Shown in pieces: positions 21,240 to 31,094 of a DNA stretch of 64,000 bases (within the stretch, counting starts at the first letter, position 1; each line of letters opens with the position of its first letter). Source of the DNA: Adiantum capillus-veneris (lineage: Eukaryota > Streptophyta > Polypodiopsida > Polypodiales > Pteridaceae); NCBI GenBank assembly GCA_014529385.2, contig CM043946.1, positions 40,369,558-40,433,557 on the forward strand. The letters are read 5' to 3'. The translations under genes and the position numbers were made by a program. The notes under the pieces were generated by a model. The model was not told the DNA's origin, made no database searches, and worked only from the letters and a program-made list of their open reading frames with translations.

Positions 21240-21816
21240 TGTCGTCTGATCTGAATTTGTTTGGATATCTTTATTGGCCAAAGCTTGTAGTTTGTTTTTG
21301 AACATTTTATTCTTCCTTGTTCATAGCAAGACTCTTCTAGAGAACCAATAAAATACTTCTTTTGAGATGTTTGCCTTATTTTTTCCTCCACCATGTTGCA
21401 TGTTTTGAAAGTATGCTCCACAATCTTGATAATAAGATTTTCCATTCCTTGAGTGGACTATATTGCAAGACATCCATAATGCTCTGTGAACTAGGGCATA
21501 TGATCATGTAAAATATATTGCGTGACATAAAAAATAATGTTTACCTACAAAATATAGCCTGCAAAAAGTAAGAGTGAATTACCATGTAGTGAGTAATGCT
21601 TTGACTTGTCCATGCATCTTGCATACTTTTGCCAAAAGCTTGGAGAGTTTGATTTAATTTCATATTGTCATTGTCCATCCATTCTTTCTTGTCAAGTAAG
21701 TAGAAAACATCATCAATAGCCCTCCACACTTTTGCTTTGCAATTCCTAGCCTTTCCATTATTAGCATGGTCTTTAATAGCATTGTAAAGCTTTTTCCACT
21801 GCTCATGTTTTATCAT
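21240..21816 (-). pseudogene. Unidentified relic, minus strand
   Basis: A 91-codon open frame (KEWMDNDNMKLNQTLQAFGK, DAWTSQSITHYMVIH) is followed about 120 bases downstream, in another frame, by GAYFQNMQHGGGKNKANISK. Both resemble conserved hypothetical proteins that I associate with repetitive gene families, possibly of transposon origin, but I cannot name the family. Frameshifts show it is broken. Confidence 0.35.
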
Positions 21817-22510
21817 TGAGAAATTGCAACTCTTGTTGATTTTTTCCTAGTTTCCCATGAAATGATTAAAGCATGTGAGGTTTCACATGCTTTAATCTAG
21901 AAAGTGTGAGTTTTCACGCCTTCTAGTGAAGGTTTTACGGGAACTTCATGTAATACTATTGAACGCTTTTGGAAAGAAATTATCTTTACTTTACCTCCAT
22001 GGAGCCCCATCTCTGAAAGTATTTGCTTGTTTTTTTCAATTTCTTTTCTTTACTTAATCTTTGGCTTCAATTTCCATGCATATTCAATGTATAAATACAT
22101 GAGCTTCTCAACAATTTTTCACAATGCATGAAGTATTCCACAAAAATTTTTAGAATGCATGACGGCTTCAATTTCCATGCATATTCAATGTATAAATACA
22201 TGAGCTTCACAATGCATGAAGCTTCACAAAATTCCACAATCATCTATGACATTGATCATCTAAAGTATTAATGGTTGTGCTCTATATACAATCATCAATT
22301 ATATTCTGCTTTACCTTCTTGAACTTTGAGGCACCCAAAATATCTTTCGTAACATCAAGTGTAATAAGGAAGAATATGAAGATTTGGCCATTTGAGGATC
22401 AATAGTTTCCTTTTAAGGATGAAGCATACCTCTACAAAAATTTATCTTGATTACCTAATGATCAAATATTTCGATACAAAAAGAATATGTATCAAAAATG
22501 TATACCTTAT

Positions 22511-22708
22511 TGTTGGGGTCATCCCAACTTGGGTGGACACTTGTGTGTGAACATGTTGTAAGTGCCTATAAAGGATTAAGAAAACCATAATCAAAACCCC
22601 TTTTCATTTTTCTATCTACTCATCTAACTTATCTTCTCCTCTTCCCTCTTGTCTCTTCTCTCACTCTCCTTGCTATGTCTATCAAGGAAGCCATAGATCA
22701 TCCCAACA
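22511..22708 (+). mobile_element. Small copia/TRIM-type LTR
   Basis: The 198-bp segment begins TGTTGGGGTCATCCC and ends ATCATCCCAACA, giving inverted-repeat TG...CA ends. It contains CCTATAAAGG as a possible TATA box. Two bases after the end comes TAGTATCATAGC, matching the iMet primer-binding site at 10 of 12 positions. This is therefore a 5' LTR in plus orientation. I found no second LTR nearby, so the element is truncated or its 3' end has decayed. Confidence 0.6.
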
Positions 22709-22710
22709 AC

Positions 22711-22722
22711 TAGTATCATAGC
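22711..22722 (+). other. Degenerate primer-binding site of the LTR at 22511
   Basis: TAGTATCATAGC differs from TGGTATCAGAGC at two positions and sits 2 bases after the LTR end. Confidence 0.5.
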
Positions 22723-23807
22723 TGATGGTTCTAGCTTGGGTGTTGAGCTTGCATATTTGTGTGGAATTTTTAGTGTTGTGGAATTGAGAGCTTTTGAGAA
22801 GCAGTACTAAAGATGTTTGGAGTGTAGAGACTTTTGAAGTCCAAAAGGCATTGTAAACTATTTTCAGGCAGATAGCACATGCAGTCAAAGAAGATAAGAA
22901 ATATGCACACAATTGAATATTACAAGAAACCAGAAAGACCATTGAAAAATAATCAATGAGAGCCTTGGTAAATGTGCCATTTTCATAACCCGTGTGCAGA
23001 ATAGGAGAGATCCAGGCGGTGGCAACCCACTTGATCGCTATAACAAGATTTTTTTGCATGTGTGCGGGGCGTGCAGAGTATTTGGAGCTTGTGTCTAAGA
23101 AAATAACCAAGCAACATGGGGGTATTGAGATTCTCAACAAGCAAATATAGGCTCCATGTGTGTGCAGCCTATTCAACTATTTTTCTTAGCAATAATCATT
23201 GTCTAATTGGTTGTAGCAATTGGGCAATGCATCCATCAACAACCTTCCATAACTAGCAATGATGGACATCAATGCATTAATTGTCATATGAGCTTCAAGC
23301 CTGTGGTGGTACACTATGGCTAGCAAGAGCGACAACACATCTTCTAGGTATTATCAGCGGTGCATACACCATTAGGAAACGTTTGGACTCAAAAATGGGC
23401 CTTGTAAGAATTGTTGATGTGGCATAGCTTTCAAAAAGTGGGGATCCGTAAAAATTTTGCAAATAAGATCCAAACTTGTCGGAGGTTGGATATTTATAAT
23501 CTACTCTTCAAATGCTATCTATTGATATATAGCATGCATGTATCAGACATTGCCTTCATGTAGATCTAGAAAAAGGTGATTTTAGATTACCGTAACGATA
23601 ACAAAACCTGGCTGATTGAAAAAAAATGGCATAACTTTCATAGAAGTCATCCAAACTTTTCGGACCTTGGCTCTTTAGAATCCATTTTTCAAGAACTTTC
23701 CAATGATAGGTCATATCATGGGGTTCTAAGCAATATTTAGAGGGGTCTACCGGGTTGCTTTCTTTTGTACAAGTTTGATGATGTGGCACTCTCAAAAGTC
23801 CCAAAAA
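22723..23807. other. No supported gene
   Basis: A 164-codon minus-strand frame at 22682-23176 has no recognisable domain. The first part may be internal sequence of the small LTR element. Confidence 0.4.
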
Positions 23808-23819
23808 CACTACAAGAGG
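23808..23819 (+). repeat. CACTA left terminal inverted repeat
   Basis: CACTACAAGAGG, identical to the reverse complement of 29680-29691. It is preceded by AAA. Confidence 0.9.
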
Positions 23820-23833
23820 CTATTCATATTAGC

Positions 23834-23935
23834 GATGCTCACACAGCGACGCTCAACAAAAAAAAATCCCGGCATCGCTATGAGCGTCGCAAATTTACAA
23901 GTAAATTTGCGACGCTCATTGCGACGCCGGCTGGG
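23834..23935. repeat. CACTA left subterminal repeats with perfect hairpin
   Basis: It contains several copies of GCGACGCTC/GCGATGCTC in both orientations. One pair forms a perfect 16-bp inverted repeat with a 4-base loop (GAGCGTCGCAAATTTA, CAAG, then the complement). Such arrays bind the TNPA-type protein in studied CACTA elements; the binding here is inferred. Confidence 0.8.
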
Positions 23936-24019
23936 CTACAAAAAAATAACAGAGAGCGCCCAAAAACTCAGATCTCAGATCTGAGTTTTTTGGCGCCCTC
24001 AAGCAAGGAGCAGGTAACG

Positions 24020-24020
<1 letters not shown>

Positions 24021-24058
<38 letters not shown>

Positions 24059-24060
24059 CT

Positions 24061-24100
<40 letters not shown>

Positions 24101-24162
24101 AGAGGAAGGAGAGCCAGGTATGCTCCTTCCCTCTCCTCACTCTCATGTTCCCTTCCCCTCTT

Positions 24163-24227
<65 letters not shown>

Positions 24228-24234
24228 TAGTGTT

Positions 24235-24290
<56 letters not shown>
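24021..24290. repeat. Cluster of (CT)n, (CA)n and (GA)n microsatellites
   Basis: Alternating tracts: CT at about 24021-24052, CA 24063-24096, CT 24172-24204, CA 24205-24227 and GA 24238-24287. Apparent Leu-Ser and His-Thr proteins here are artefacts of the repeats. Confidence 0.95.
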
Positions 24291-24292
<2 letters not shown>

Positions 24293-24299
24293 TACAAAC

Positions 24300-24523
24300 A
24301 TAAACAAAAACGCACACACACATACATAAACAAAGAATGCACACACACATTGAGAGAGGAAAAGAGAGAGAGAGCATGCATAAACAAAAAACGCACACAT
24401 TGAGAGAGGAAAAGAGAGAGAGAACATGCATAAACAAAAAACGCACACATTGAGAGAGGAAAAGAGAGAGAAAACATGCATAAACAAAAAAACGCACACA
24501 CATTGAGAGAGAAAGAGAGAGGA
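24300..24523. repeat. 50-bp minisatellite, about 4 units
   Basis: Repeat units carry CATGCATAAACAAAAAACGC then ACACATTGAGAGAGGAAAAG. Unit landmarks fall at 24348, 24398, 24448 and 24501. Confidence 0.9.
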
Positions 24524-24575
24524 ACTAATTTAACGTCGTAGGAAACTAATTAAAATTAAAAGACTTAAAGATCTA

Positions 24576-24646
24576 GCCGACGAGGAGTTGAACTCAAGAC
24601 CTATTATTCAAGAGGAAAATGGCATAACCAATCTATCATACTTGGC
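24576..24646 (-). ncRNA. Degenerate tRNA-like sequence with A- and B-box-like motifs
   Basis: The 71-base minus-strand segment starts GCCAAGT and ends CGTCGGC. It has TGATAGATTGG resembling a pol III A box and AGTTCAACTCC matching the B-box/T-loop pattern, at tRNA-like spacing. Stem pairing is poor (about 4 of 7 acceptor pairs), so it is not a functional tRNA. It could be a decayed tRNA gene or tRNA-derived SINE fragment, or chance. Confidence 0.3.
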
Positions 24647-24704
24647 ATGGGTGATAGAAAGGTTATACCATTTATCTCTTTTTATTGGCACACACATCCA
24701 CACA

Positions 24705-24905
24705 CGCGCACACACACACAAGAAGAAGAGAGTTATAACGTCGTAGGAAACTATCCTAAAAGACGTTAAAGATTAGGTTAGATGTAGACTTACGTTAAAT
24801 TAGATTTAGGTTTATTTAAGTTAAATTAGATTAGATTTAGGTTTATTTTTAGTTAGATTTACGTTTATTTACGCTAGATTTAGATTTACATTATATTAGA
24901 TTAGA
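24705..24905 (+). repeat. Direct repeat copy A flanking the captured fragment
   Basis: The segment with AAGAAGAAGAGAGTTATAAC, then GACGTTAAAGATTAGGTTAG and TTAGATTTAGGTTTATTT, is repeated at 25405-25575 with few differences. A shorter related piece starts near 24529. Confidence 0.85.
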
Positions 24906-24910
24906 TTTAG

Positions 24911-25271
24911 GTCTCCATAGACTGCGATGCCTGCATGAAGCGGGTGAAGAAAGCCCTCAATGGAATATAGGGTATTGCTGCCTTCACTCATGGTGGGCTC
25001 CGTCGATCCAAAAGTACTGGTGAAATGTCTTCAGAAGATAGGGAAGAAGGTGGATCTTTTGGGCGGCAAGAGTCACTACATCCCCGACAATGACCATCTA
25101 GACAACCTCTAGTCATTCAACAGCAACTTCAAAGTTAGTAACAAGAGCAAGAACGGTCCAAAGGGCCAATTGCTGTCGTCAGATGTGGATGGAGATGAGG
25201 CAGCGTCACCGCCGGAAGTTAACTCTCACATCTTTAGTGATGAGAATGCCAACTCTTGCCGAGTTATGTGA
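24911..25271 (+). pseudogene. Captured HIPP-like heavy-metal-associated domain gene fragment
   Basis: In frame from 24911 the translation VSIDCDACMKRVKKALNGI carries the metal-binding CxxC of an HMA domain and is cut by a TAG. In the next frame GSVDPKVLVKCLQKIGKKVD LL is the end of the HMA fold. It is followed by a Lys/Asn/Ser-rich tail and a TGA near 25269-25271, with another internal TAG near 25109. This layout (HMA domain then low-complexity tail) is that of plant heavy-metal-associated isoprenylated proteins. The middle strand of the domain is missing, and no C-terminal isoprenylation box is visible. Its place inside a CACTA element, between direct repeats, suggests gene-fragment capture. 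It is certainly non-functional as read. Confidence 0.62.
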
Positions 25272-25404
25272 AAAATTATGTGTTAAATCAGTTTTAAGGT
25301 TCTTATAATCCCTGTTAGTTTAGTTCTTTGTTTTTAATATAACATAATTTACGTTAGATTTAGATTTATGTTATATTAGATTAGACTTAGGTTTATTTAG
25401 GTTT

Positions 25405-25575
25405 ACCCACACACGCACACACACACACACACAAGAAGAAGAGAGTTTTAACGTCGTAGGAAACTATCCCAAAAGACGTTAAAGATTAGGTTAGATGTAG
25501 ACTTACGTTAAATTAGATTTAGGTTTATTTTTAGTTAGATTTACGTTTATTTAGATTTACGCTTATTTACCTTAG
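25405..25575 (+). repeat. Direct repeat copy B flanking the captured fragment
   Basis: The partner of 24705-24905. The HIPP-like fragment lies between the two copies. Confidence 0.85.
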
Positions 25576-25864
25576 ATCGAGTCCACGCAAGAATTACTTA
25601 CAGTTTAGGGTTTAGAGTTAGACGAACAGTGAAAAGATCTATTGTGAAAAGATGTTAAGATGCTGTGAAGTGCTACAGCTAGAGAAGAGGCAAAGGGTTT
25701 TTTTCCACTACATGCAGTATCATGTAGACGTGGGTCTGTAGATTTCTTGTATCCACAAATATAGGTATTGACCAATAAAGATGAGATTATAACCCGGTGG
25801 TTCTGATCTTCGTACACCTCTAGACCGAGGTGTGCGGGGATTGGACATGACTAGAGAATGTGAG

Positions 25865-25909
<45 letters not shown>
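25865..25909. repeat. (GA)n microsatellite
   Basis: About 22 GA units inside the CACTA element. Confidence 0.95.
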
Positions 25910-25911
<2 letters not shown>

Positions 25912-25929
25912 GAGTTGTTGCCAATTATA

Positions 25930-26800
25930 ACTCGTCGGACTCTGACGCTGGCCAACAAGCAGCAATCTTGCAACCCAATAGACGTGTTCGTAGGCGCTTT
26001 GGTCAAGCAGCATATGTGAGGCCACAAGATGCCTCACATATGTGTGATAAAGCCCGGGACACGCTATGGCGAACCATAGATGATGAGCACATATCTGGGA
26101 TTGTCATGTGAAATCTCGGTGTTGAGAAGAAGATGACGGAAGATCTAGAGGCTAAAATCAACCGATTTTGCATGCTCCACAATCCAGTGATGCAAAAGTG
26201 GATTTCACAATATGAGGATGCAAAGCAAGAGCGACAAAGGGCATGAATCGAGTGGAGACGGGGAAGACGACCACCGATGCACTATCTGACGGGTCTGGAG
26301 AGCCTACCAACATTCATGAGCTTAAGATGGTTGCACAACCAATTGAAAAGAGCACAACAATGCGGTGACTGAGGAAGAGTGGGAGTACTCTCGGGGTTGC
26401 GCGACCAAGGTAAGTTTGCAATGTATGACTAGCTAGTGACTTTATTTCTAAACGTTTGAACGGCCACTCATAATCTTTGTTCTTTGTAGTATAAGTCATA
26501 CACAGCAGCATGGTGTAAAGGTCGACATTTTAGGGTGGAACGGATCGTCAAAAAGCGTTTTACTCAAGATTGTGGAATCATGGCAAAATTTGAACAGTCT
26601 AGTCGACGACGTTCCTCTGATGCAGATCCTGTGGTGGCGGAACTCACTTTCTTTGGCACGCTACAAGAGATTTTGAGGATTTAATATAACCATGACGTAA
26701 TGTACTATGCATGATAGAGCTGATGGTTATATTGTCTTGTGGGTGACTACCATGGGTCTATACCTTGCACTGTCCTTCAAGGGTGAATTTGGGCTTATCC
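25930..26800 (+). pseudogene. CACTA TNP2/TNPD-type transposase C-terminal relic
   Basis: Plus-strand frames give RTIDDEHISGIVM, HNPVMQKWISQYEDAKQERQ, VTEEEWEYSRGCATK and, after a plausible GT...AG intron at 26410-26489, AAWCKGRHFRVERIVKKRFT and VVAELTFFGTLQEILRI. The last part fits the DUF4216-type region at the C-terminal end of plant CACTA transposases, where a TQ-x-G motif precedes a YYG-x-L-x-E-I motif. Here these read TQDCG and FFGTLQEI. Several stops and a frame change break it. The upstream catalytic Transposase_21 region was not recognised, so the element cannot supply its own transposase. Confidence 0.5.
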
Positions 26801-27108
26801 TAGATTCATCTAGGTATATTTTTTAGTCTTTTGGCGGACATGCAAACTTCACGTTGTGAAGTTTTCGTCTGAGTTATGACCAGTTGATATTGTGCTAATT
26901 CTTTCTATCTTTTGTGGTGCGTATGCCCTATCAACTAGCTCATTTGTGTGCTAATTTTTCTGATTTAATGCTTCTTTTAGAGCTAGGATTCATTATGGCT
27001 GAGTCTGCCCTTGATCTCCGGAGTCATGACAGAAACTCACTCCGCTGAACTTTGTGTTGATGTATGCTCACGTGTGTGTGTGTGTGTGTTGTGTGTTGTG
27101 TTGGGCAA
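26702..27108 (+). repeat. Direct duplication copy 1 (about 400 bp)
   Basis: It runs from TATGCATGATAGAGCTGATG to a GT-rich end. Copy 2 at 27187-27583 is roughly 95% alike by eye. The copies are separated by about 80 bp. Confidence 0.88.
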
Positions 27109-27186
27109 CATATGTTAGTACCTAGTTCTACATCCACTATTGGGCATTGACGATGTTAGTGGGGATGTCGTGGTATTTAGTCAATA

Positions 27187-27583
27187 CTATGCATGATGGA
27201 GCTGATGATTATATTGTCTTATGGGTGACTACCATGGGTCTATACCTTGCACTATCCTTCAAGCGTGAATCTGGGCTTATCCTAGATTCATCTAGGTATA
27301 TTTTTTAGTCGTATAACGGACATGCAAACTTCACATTGTGAAGTTTTCGTCCGAGTTACGACCAGTTGATATTTTGGTAATTCTTTCTATCTTTTGTGGT
27401 GCGTATGCCTATCACCTCATTTTTGTGCTAATTTTTTCGATTTAATGCTTCTTGCATCCTAGGCTTCATTATGGCTTAGTCTGCCCTTGATCTCCGGAGT
27501 CATGACAGAAACTCAGTACGCTGAACTTTGTGTTGATGTATGCTCATGTGTGTGTGCGTGTGGTGTGTGTTGTGTTGGGGAGC
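27187..27583 (+). repeat. Direct duplication copy 2
   Basis: The second copy of the 26702-27108 block. It lies just upstream of the TNPA-like gene and includes the sequence GATCTCCGGAGTCATGACAG. Confidence 0.88.
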
Positions 27584-27767
27584 AAGCTGATGGTTATATT
27601 GTAGCGTGTTGTGTGTTGTGTTGGGGAGCAAGCTGTGTGTTGTGTTGGGGAGCAAGCTATTGGGGAGCACGCTACGTCATTATGTCATTGTATTTAATGG
27701 TCTTTGCGTCATTGTCTACTCTATTCATTCAATATTAAGTTTAAATATTCGTGTGTTTAATGCAGGT

Positions 27768-29077
27768 ATGGATGATGAGGAGTTTCTTTCTTCTTTGTCA
27801 CCGCAACAGAGACAGTGGTACGTGGAGCGTCATCGCTCTGGCGCATCATCGCGCGTTCCTACTCCATCCGCATTTCCCTCTCTTTCAGCGCATTCGGAGC
27901 GCTCCGAAGCTTCGGTGTCGACGAGGCGATCTTCACACTCGTCTAGACACCGGCGCTCTAGTGGTGGCGGTGGCGGTTGTTGTGGGGATTCCTCCGCCAA
28001 TGCCTCCACACCGCCTCGTGTTCGACGAGGCTCTTTACCCTCCCCTTCTTTGCCCGCCCCCACACCAGCCACAGCATCGCCATCTACGCCAGGTTTTGGG
28101 CAGTTGACTGTTCCTAGCAGCTACACACCTCTACCTACTCTGCCAGGAGCCACCCCACTCGACACTCCTCGCTTCGGGGCCCAGACGCCGGTGGAGACAC
28201 CTGACGTCCATACCCCCATCGACATGCCGCTAGAGACCCCTGCCGGGACACCCAGGTTCACGCGTCACCGGCCAGAGGGCTTGCCTTACTCCGTCGACTT
28301 CAGCGGCGGCATCATCATGGATGATGACGGCAAGAAGGTGATCTCGCGCATGCGTGGTCTTTGCTCTCAGCTGTTTAGACACTACATTCTAAACAAATGG
28401 AGTGAAGTACCAAGTGATTTAAAAGACAGAGTCATCAGCATACTTCATGATGAGTTTCTCGTTCTAACACAGGATCAGCGCTTCAATGAAGACCTGATGA
28501 AGATTTGAATGCGTGAATACTACAAACACAAGCGTTCCGAAGTGCAAAAAGCAATCAAGCATGGGTGGAACAAGCCAGATTGACTGGCCAAAGAAGATTG
28601 GAAGAATGCGAAGAAAGAAGCACACGAGAATCCCGACAAGTGGAAGCAACAAAAGGATGCAGCCAGAGCACGAGTAGAGGCAGGGAGCTCGCACCACTTG
28701 GGGAGCGGTGGATGGGCATCATTTGAGGCCGATTTTGTAAGTGCTTTCGCATTGCTCTTTATGTTCGATAGTTTAGGGTTTATGAGTTTTTTAATTCTAA
28801 CATAATGAAATCTTTGTATGTTTTGATAGTGGTCGATGATAGGACGTGATCCCACACCGTACCAGCGAGAGTACGCAGGCAGGAAGGGCTTAAACGCCCT
28901 GATGGACATTCTCAGTTCTCGTGGCGGCATGGTTAGTATTAGGGTTTACTCTTTTTTATTTTTTGTATTGTTTTATAAATGTCGTTATATGTTTATACTT
29001 ACTGAAAGCTGTCTTATTGTCTTTTTTTACAGAATCCGACAGATACGCCGCTTGGAAGTGATGAGACGTCTGACTAG
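27768..29077 (+). pseudogene. CACTA TNPA/Transposase_24-like gene with two TGA interruptions
   Basis: The ATG at 27768 follows a consensus acceptor (TGCAG at 27761-27765), suggesting a 5' intron. The first exon encodes MDDEEFLSSLSPQQRQW, a long Ser/Pro/Thr-rich region, then FSGGIIMDDDGKKVISRMRG and a helical region. TGA at 28506-28508 and again at 28581-28583 interrupt the frame, which otherwise continues with WKNAKKEAHENPDKW and EAGSSHHLGSGGWASFEADF, similar to the H-x2-G-S-x2 region of plant En/Spm Transposase_24 proteins. Introns GT...AG are predicted at 28737-28829 and 28932-29032, and a stop at 29075-29077. The product would be the DNA-binding partner that recognises subterminal repeats. 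Both stops could arise from CGA by C-to-T change. Confidence 0.55.
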
Positions 29078-29415
29078 ACGACGTCAGTTTAGCCGTAGCT
29101 AGATAGCATTAGTTTAGGGTTTCTCATAGCTTATGTATCATGAGACGGATTTTATACGTCTTTTTGAACCATGCATATTATTACATTTGTCACCGCAGTT
29201 CATTTTGCCAATCAATTCTTTATGCCTATGATGTTGTACAATTGTCATTATTACATTTGCCAATCAATTCATTTTGCCTATGATGTGTACAATTGTCAAT
29301 TTTACGCTTGTCAATTTTGCAAACAATGCATCTTGTGGGTGACTATTTTGGGTCTATTATCTACCCTTGCACTTTTTTAAAAAAGTGAATCAAGTACAGT
29401 ATGGTTGATGGGTGG

Positions 29416-29434
29416 CAGGGCATTCAATGCCCTG
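29416..29434. repeat. Perfect 9-bp hairpin near CACTA right end
   Basis: CAGGGCATT, one base, AATGCCCTG. It lies just inside the right subterminal repeat array. Confidence 0.75.
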
Positions 29435-29454
29435 TCACCAAAAAAAAATTCTCT

Positions 29455-29660
29455 CGGGCGTCGCTATTTATGGCTCTGAGCGTCGCTATGAGCGTCGCTA
29501 TAGACTTCTGTGTAAACGTCGCTATAACCGTCGCTATGACCGTCGCTATGAGCGTCTCTATATAGCGACGCATATAGCGACGCTCTTGTAGCGACGCTAT
29601 TAGCGACGGTTTTAACGATGCCGGGGGTTATAAAAACCCAGTGTATTTCCGTCGCTAACA
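29455..29660. repeat. CACTA right subterminal repeat array
   Basis: About ten to twelve copies of GCGTCGCTA or its inverse TAGCGACGC within 200 bp. They sit in direct orientation on the left half and inverted on the right half, so the array can fold on itself. Confidence 0.85.
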
Positions 29661-29679
29661 GCATCACAAGAGCACACAA

Positions 29680-29691
29680 CCTCTTGTAGTG
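29680..29691 (-). repeat. CACTA right terminal inverted repeat
   Basis: CCTCTTGTAGTG, the exact inverse of 23808-23819. It is followed by AAA. Confidence 0.9.
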
Positions 29692-31011
29692 AAATGAGTT
29701 CAAAATTTTCCTAATGAAGGGTTCCTTTAGGTTGTTCATGCATTGGTAGAAGCTTGGAGGTTAAGCACATAGTTACATGGCCAACAATTTTATTGTCATC
29801 ATGTCAAATGGTTTGGACAAAATCCACACCCGCCATTCTATGTTAATGAAGCCATTCATTGATCACAATTTTATCATGTAAAGAGACTAGACACTCATCT
29901 GCATAATTGATGGTAAGACCTTCCCAAATGTGAAGCCCCATGTCCTTATATTCCTTGCTCGTGAGATTATTGGGTAAACCTAAACCCAAGGTTTGGGAAT
30001 GAATGAAAAACCCCAAATGTGATGGTACTACGTTGACTTATACCCTATGTGCTCAAGGGAGGTTCTTTGTAGTAGTGCTAGGTTATGGGTATATCTAAAA
30101 CCCTTGGTTGTGAGAAAACCTAAAACTCATAGTTTTGAGTACACCAAAAACTCTATGTTTCATGAGTATGCCGAGTTTAGTTCAAGAGATTGATGATATT
30201 TGCAAAATGCCAAGTTTGGATGAAGGAGCTTTGGGTAGCAAGTTGTGACTTGTTCAAGTTGGCAGGTTATAGTTGCAGTCAATAAGGATGGTTTCTATCG
30301 ATTTTTGGAGCAATGGTTTGAGGCCTTGGAAACAAAAAAAGGTGAGAATAAAGCTGGGGATTATAGTTGGAAATAATGTGTAATCTTTGTGGGTTTTTAC
30401 AGAAGTTCCATCAGACAAGGGAGCAGAGAGTTATGGGGCTCCTAAGATGTGTCCAAAAAGGAAGTTTTGAGAAGAAAAGTTTTGATGGATTTTTAAAACC
30501 CTCAAAGGATGCATGGTTTTGGAGTTTTCACATAGTAGGGACAATAGCCCCATATGCAGTGGGGGGGTCCAAGATGCGGGGTATATATATAAAATGGGAA
30601 CCTCCATTTGGGTATCACAAGGGAGAGAGAGGGAGATTGGGGGCATTAGCTATGGCAGCCCCTCCTCCTTCCTCATGCAGCCATTGTCTGGTGTTGTAGG
30701 TAGTAGCCGTTGGCCATCAACCGGCGGCATGTGATGGTGCTCCCTTGTGGGCCTATAGGGTTTGTTTCCTGAAGAGAGGGGGGGGGGGGGGGGGGGGTGA
30801 AAGAAAAATACTAAAAAACTAAAATCACCCTTTTGAAGGAGGTTTTTTTTTGCTGCATGAAGAGCAAGAGGAGGTTACAAGTTATTTTTTTGTAAGAGAA
30901 GCATTTGTACAAGTTTTTTGGGTTCAGTTAAGTCATTCCCATTGCTTCTTGGTGTCAATTTCCCCTTCCCCTGTTCTTTTTTGTTATTCTCTCGTGCTTG
31001 TGGTGTCGGTT

Positions 31012-31013
<2 letters not shown>
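29692..31013. other. No supported gene; TATA-like site and a G20 run
   Basis: The sequence is unassigned. GGGGTATATATATAAAATGG at about 30578 resembles a TATA box, with a short frame starting MAAPPPSS downstream, but nothing further supports a gene. A run of about 20 G lies at 30778-30797. Confidence 0.4.

Positions 31014-31090
<77 letters not shown>
31014..31090. repeat. (GT)n microsatellite at left end of element 3
   Basis: 77 bases of pure GT, continuing into CGTGCGTGCATGC. To its right the sequence matches the U5 side of the solo LTR at 41290-41532. To its left it does not match the U3 side. Confidence 0.95.

Positions 31091-31094
<4 letters not shown>

Larger units (their letters stand above)
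23808..29691 (+). mobile_element. CACTA (En/Spm) DNA transposon with captured host fragment
   Basis: The 5.9-kb element begins CACTACAAGAGG and ends with its exact inverse CCTCTTGTAGTG. It is flanked by AAA on both sides, the 3-bp duplication expected for CACTA elements. Dense subterminal copies of GCGACGCTC/GAGCGTCGC lie at both ends. Internally, left to right, are microsatellites and a 50-bp minisatellite, a tRNA-like sequence, a HIPP-like host gene fragment between direct repeats, a relic of the TNP2/TNPD-type transposase C-terminal region, a duplicated about 400-bp block, and a TNPA/Transposase_24-like multi-exon gene with two stops. The catalytic N-terminal transposase region was not found, so this copy is non-autonomous. 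Confidence 0.88.

Noticed and set aside
24300-24523. CRISPR-like array
   Set aside because: The 50-bp units are tandem with no unique spacers, lie in a plant transposon, and are a minisatellite.
27830-28072. Minus-strand 80-codon frame opposite the CACTA Ser/Pro-rich exon
   Set aside because: GC-rich antisense shadow. The plus strand has the start, splice sites and conserved end.
25600-29120. TTTAGGG/TAGGGTTT occurrences as telomere sequence or a regulatory cluster
   Set aside because: They are isolated single telo-box-like words near 25608, 28770, 28942 and 29113, not an array. Too common to call.
30367-30734. Small gene following the TATA-like site at about 30578
   Set aside because: The frame starting MAAPPPSS ends after 15 codons and nothing downstream resembles coding sequence.
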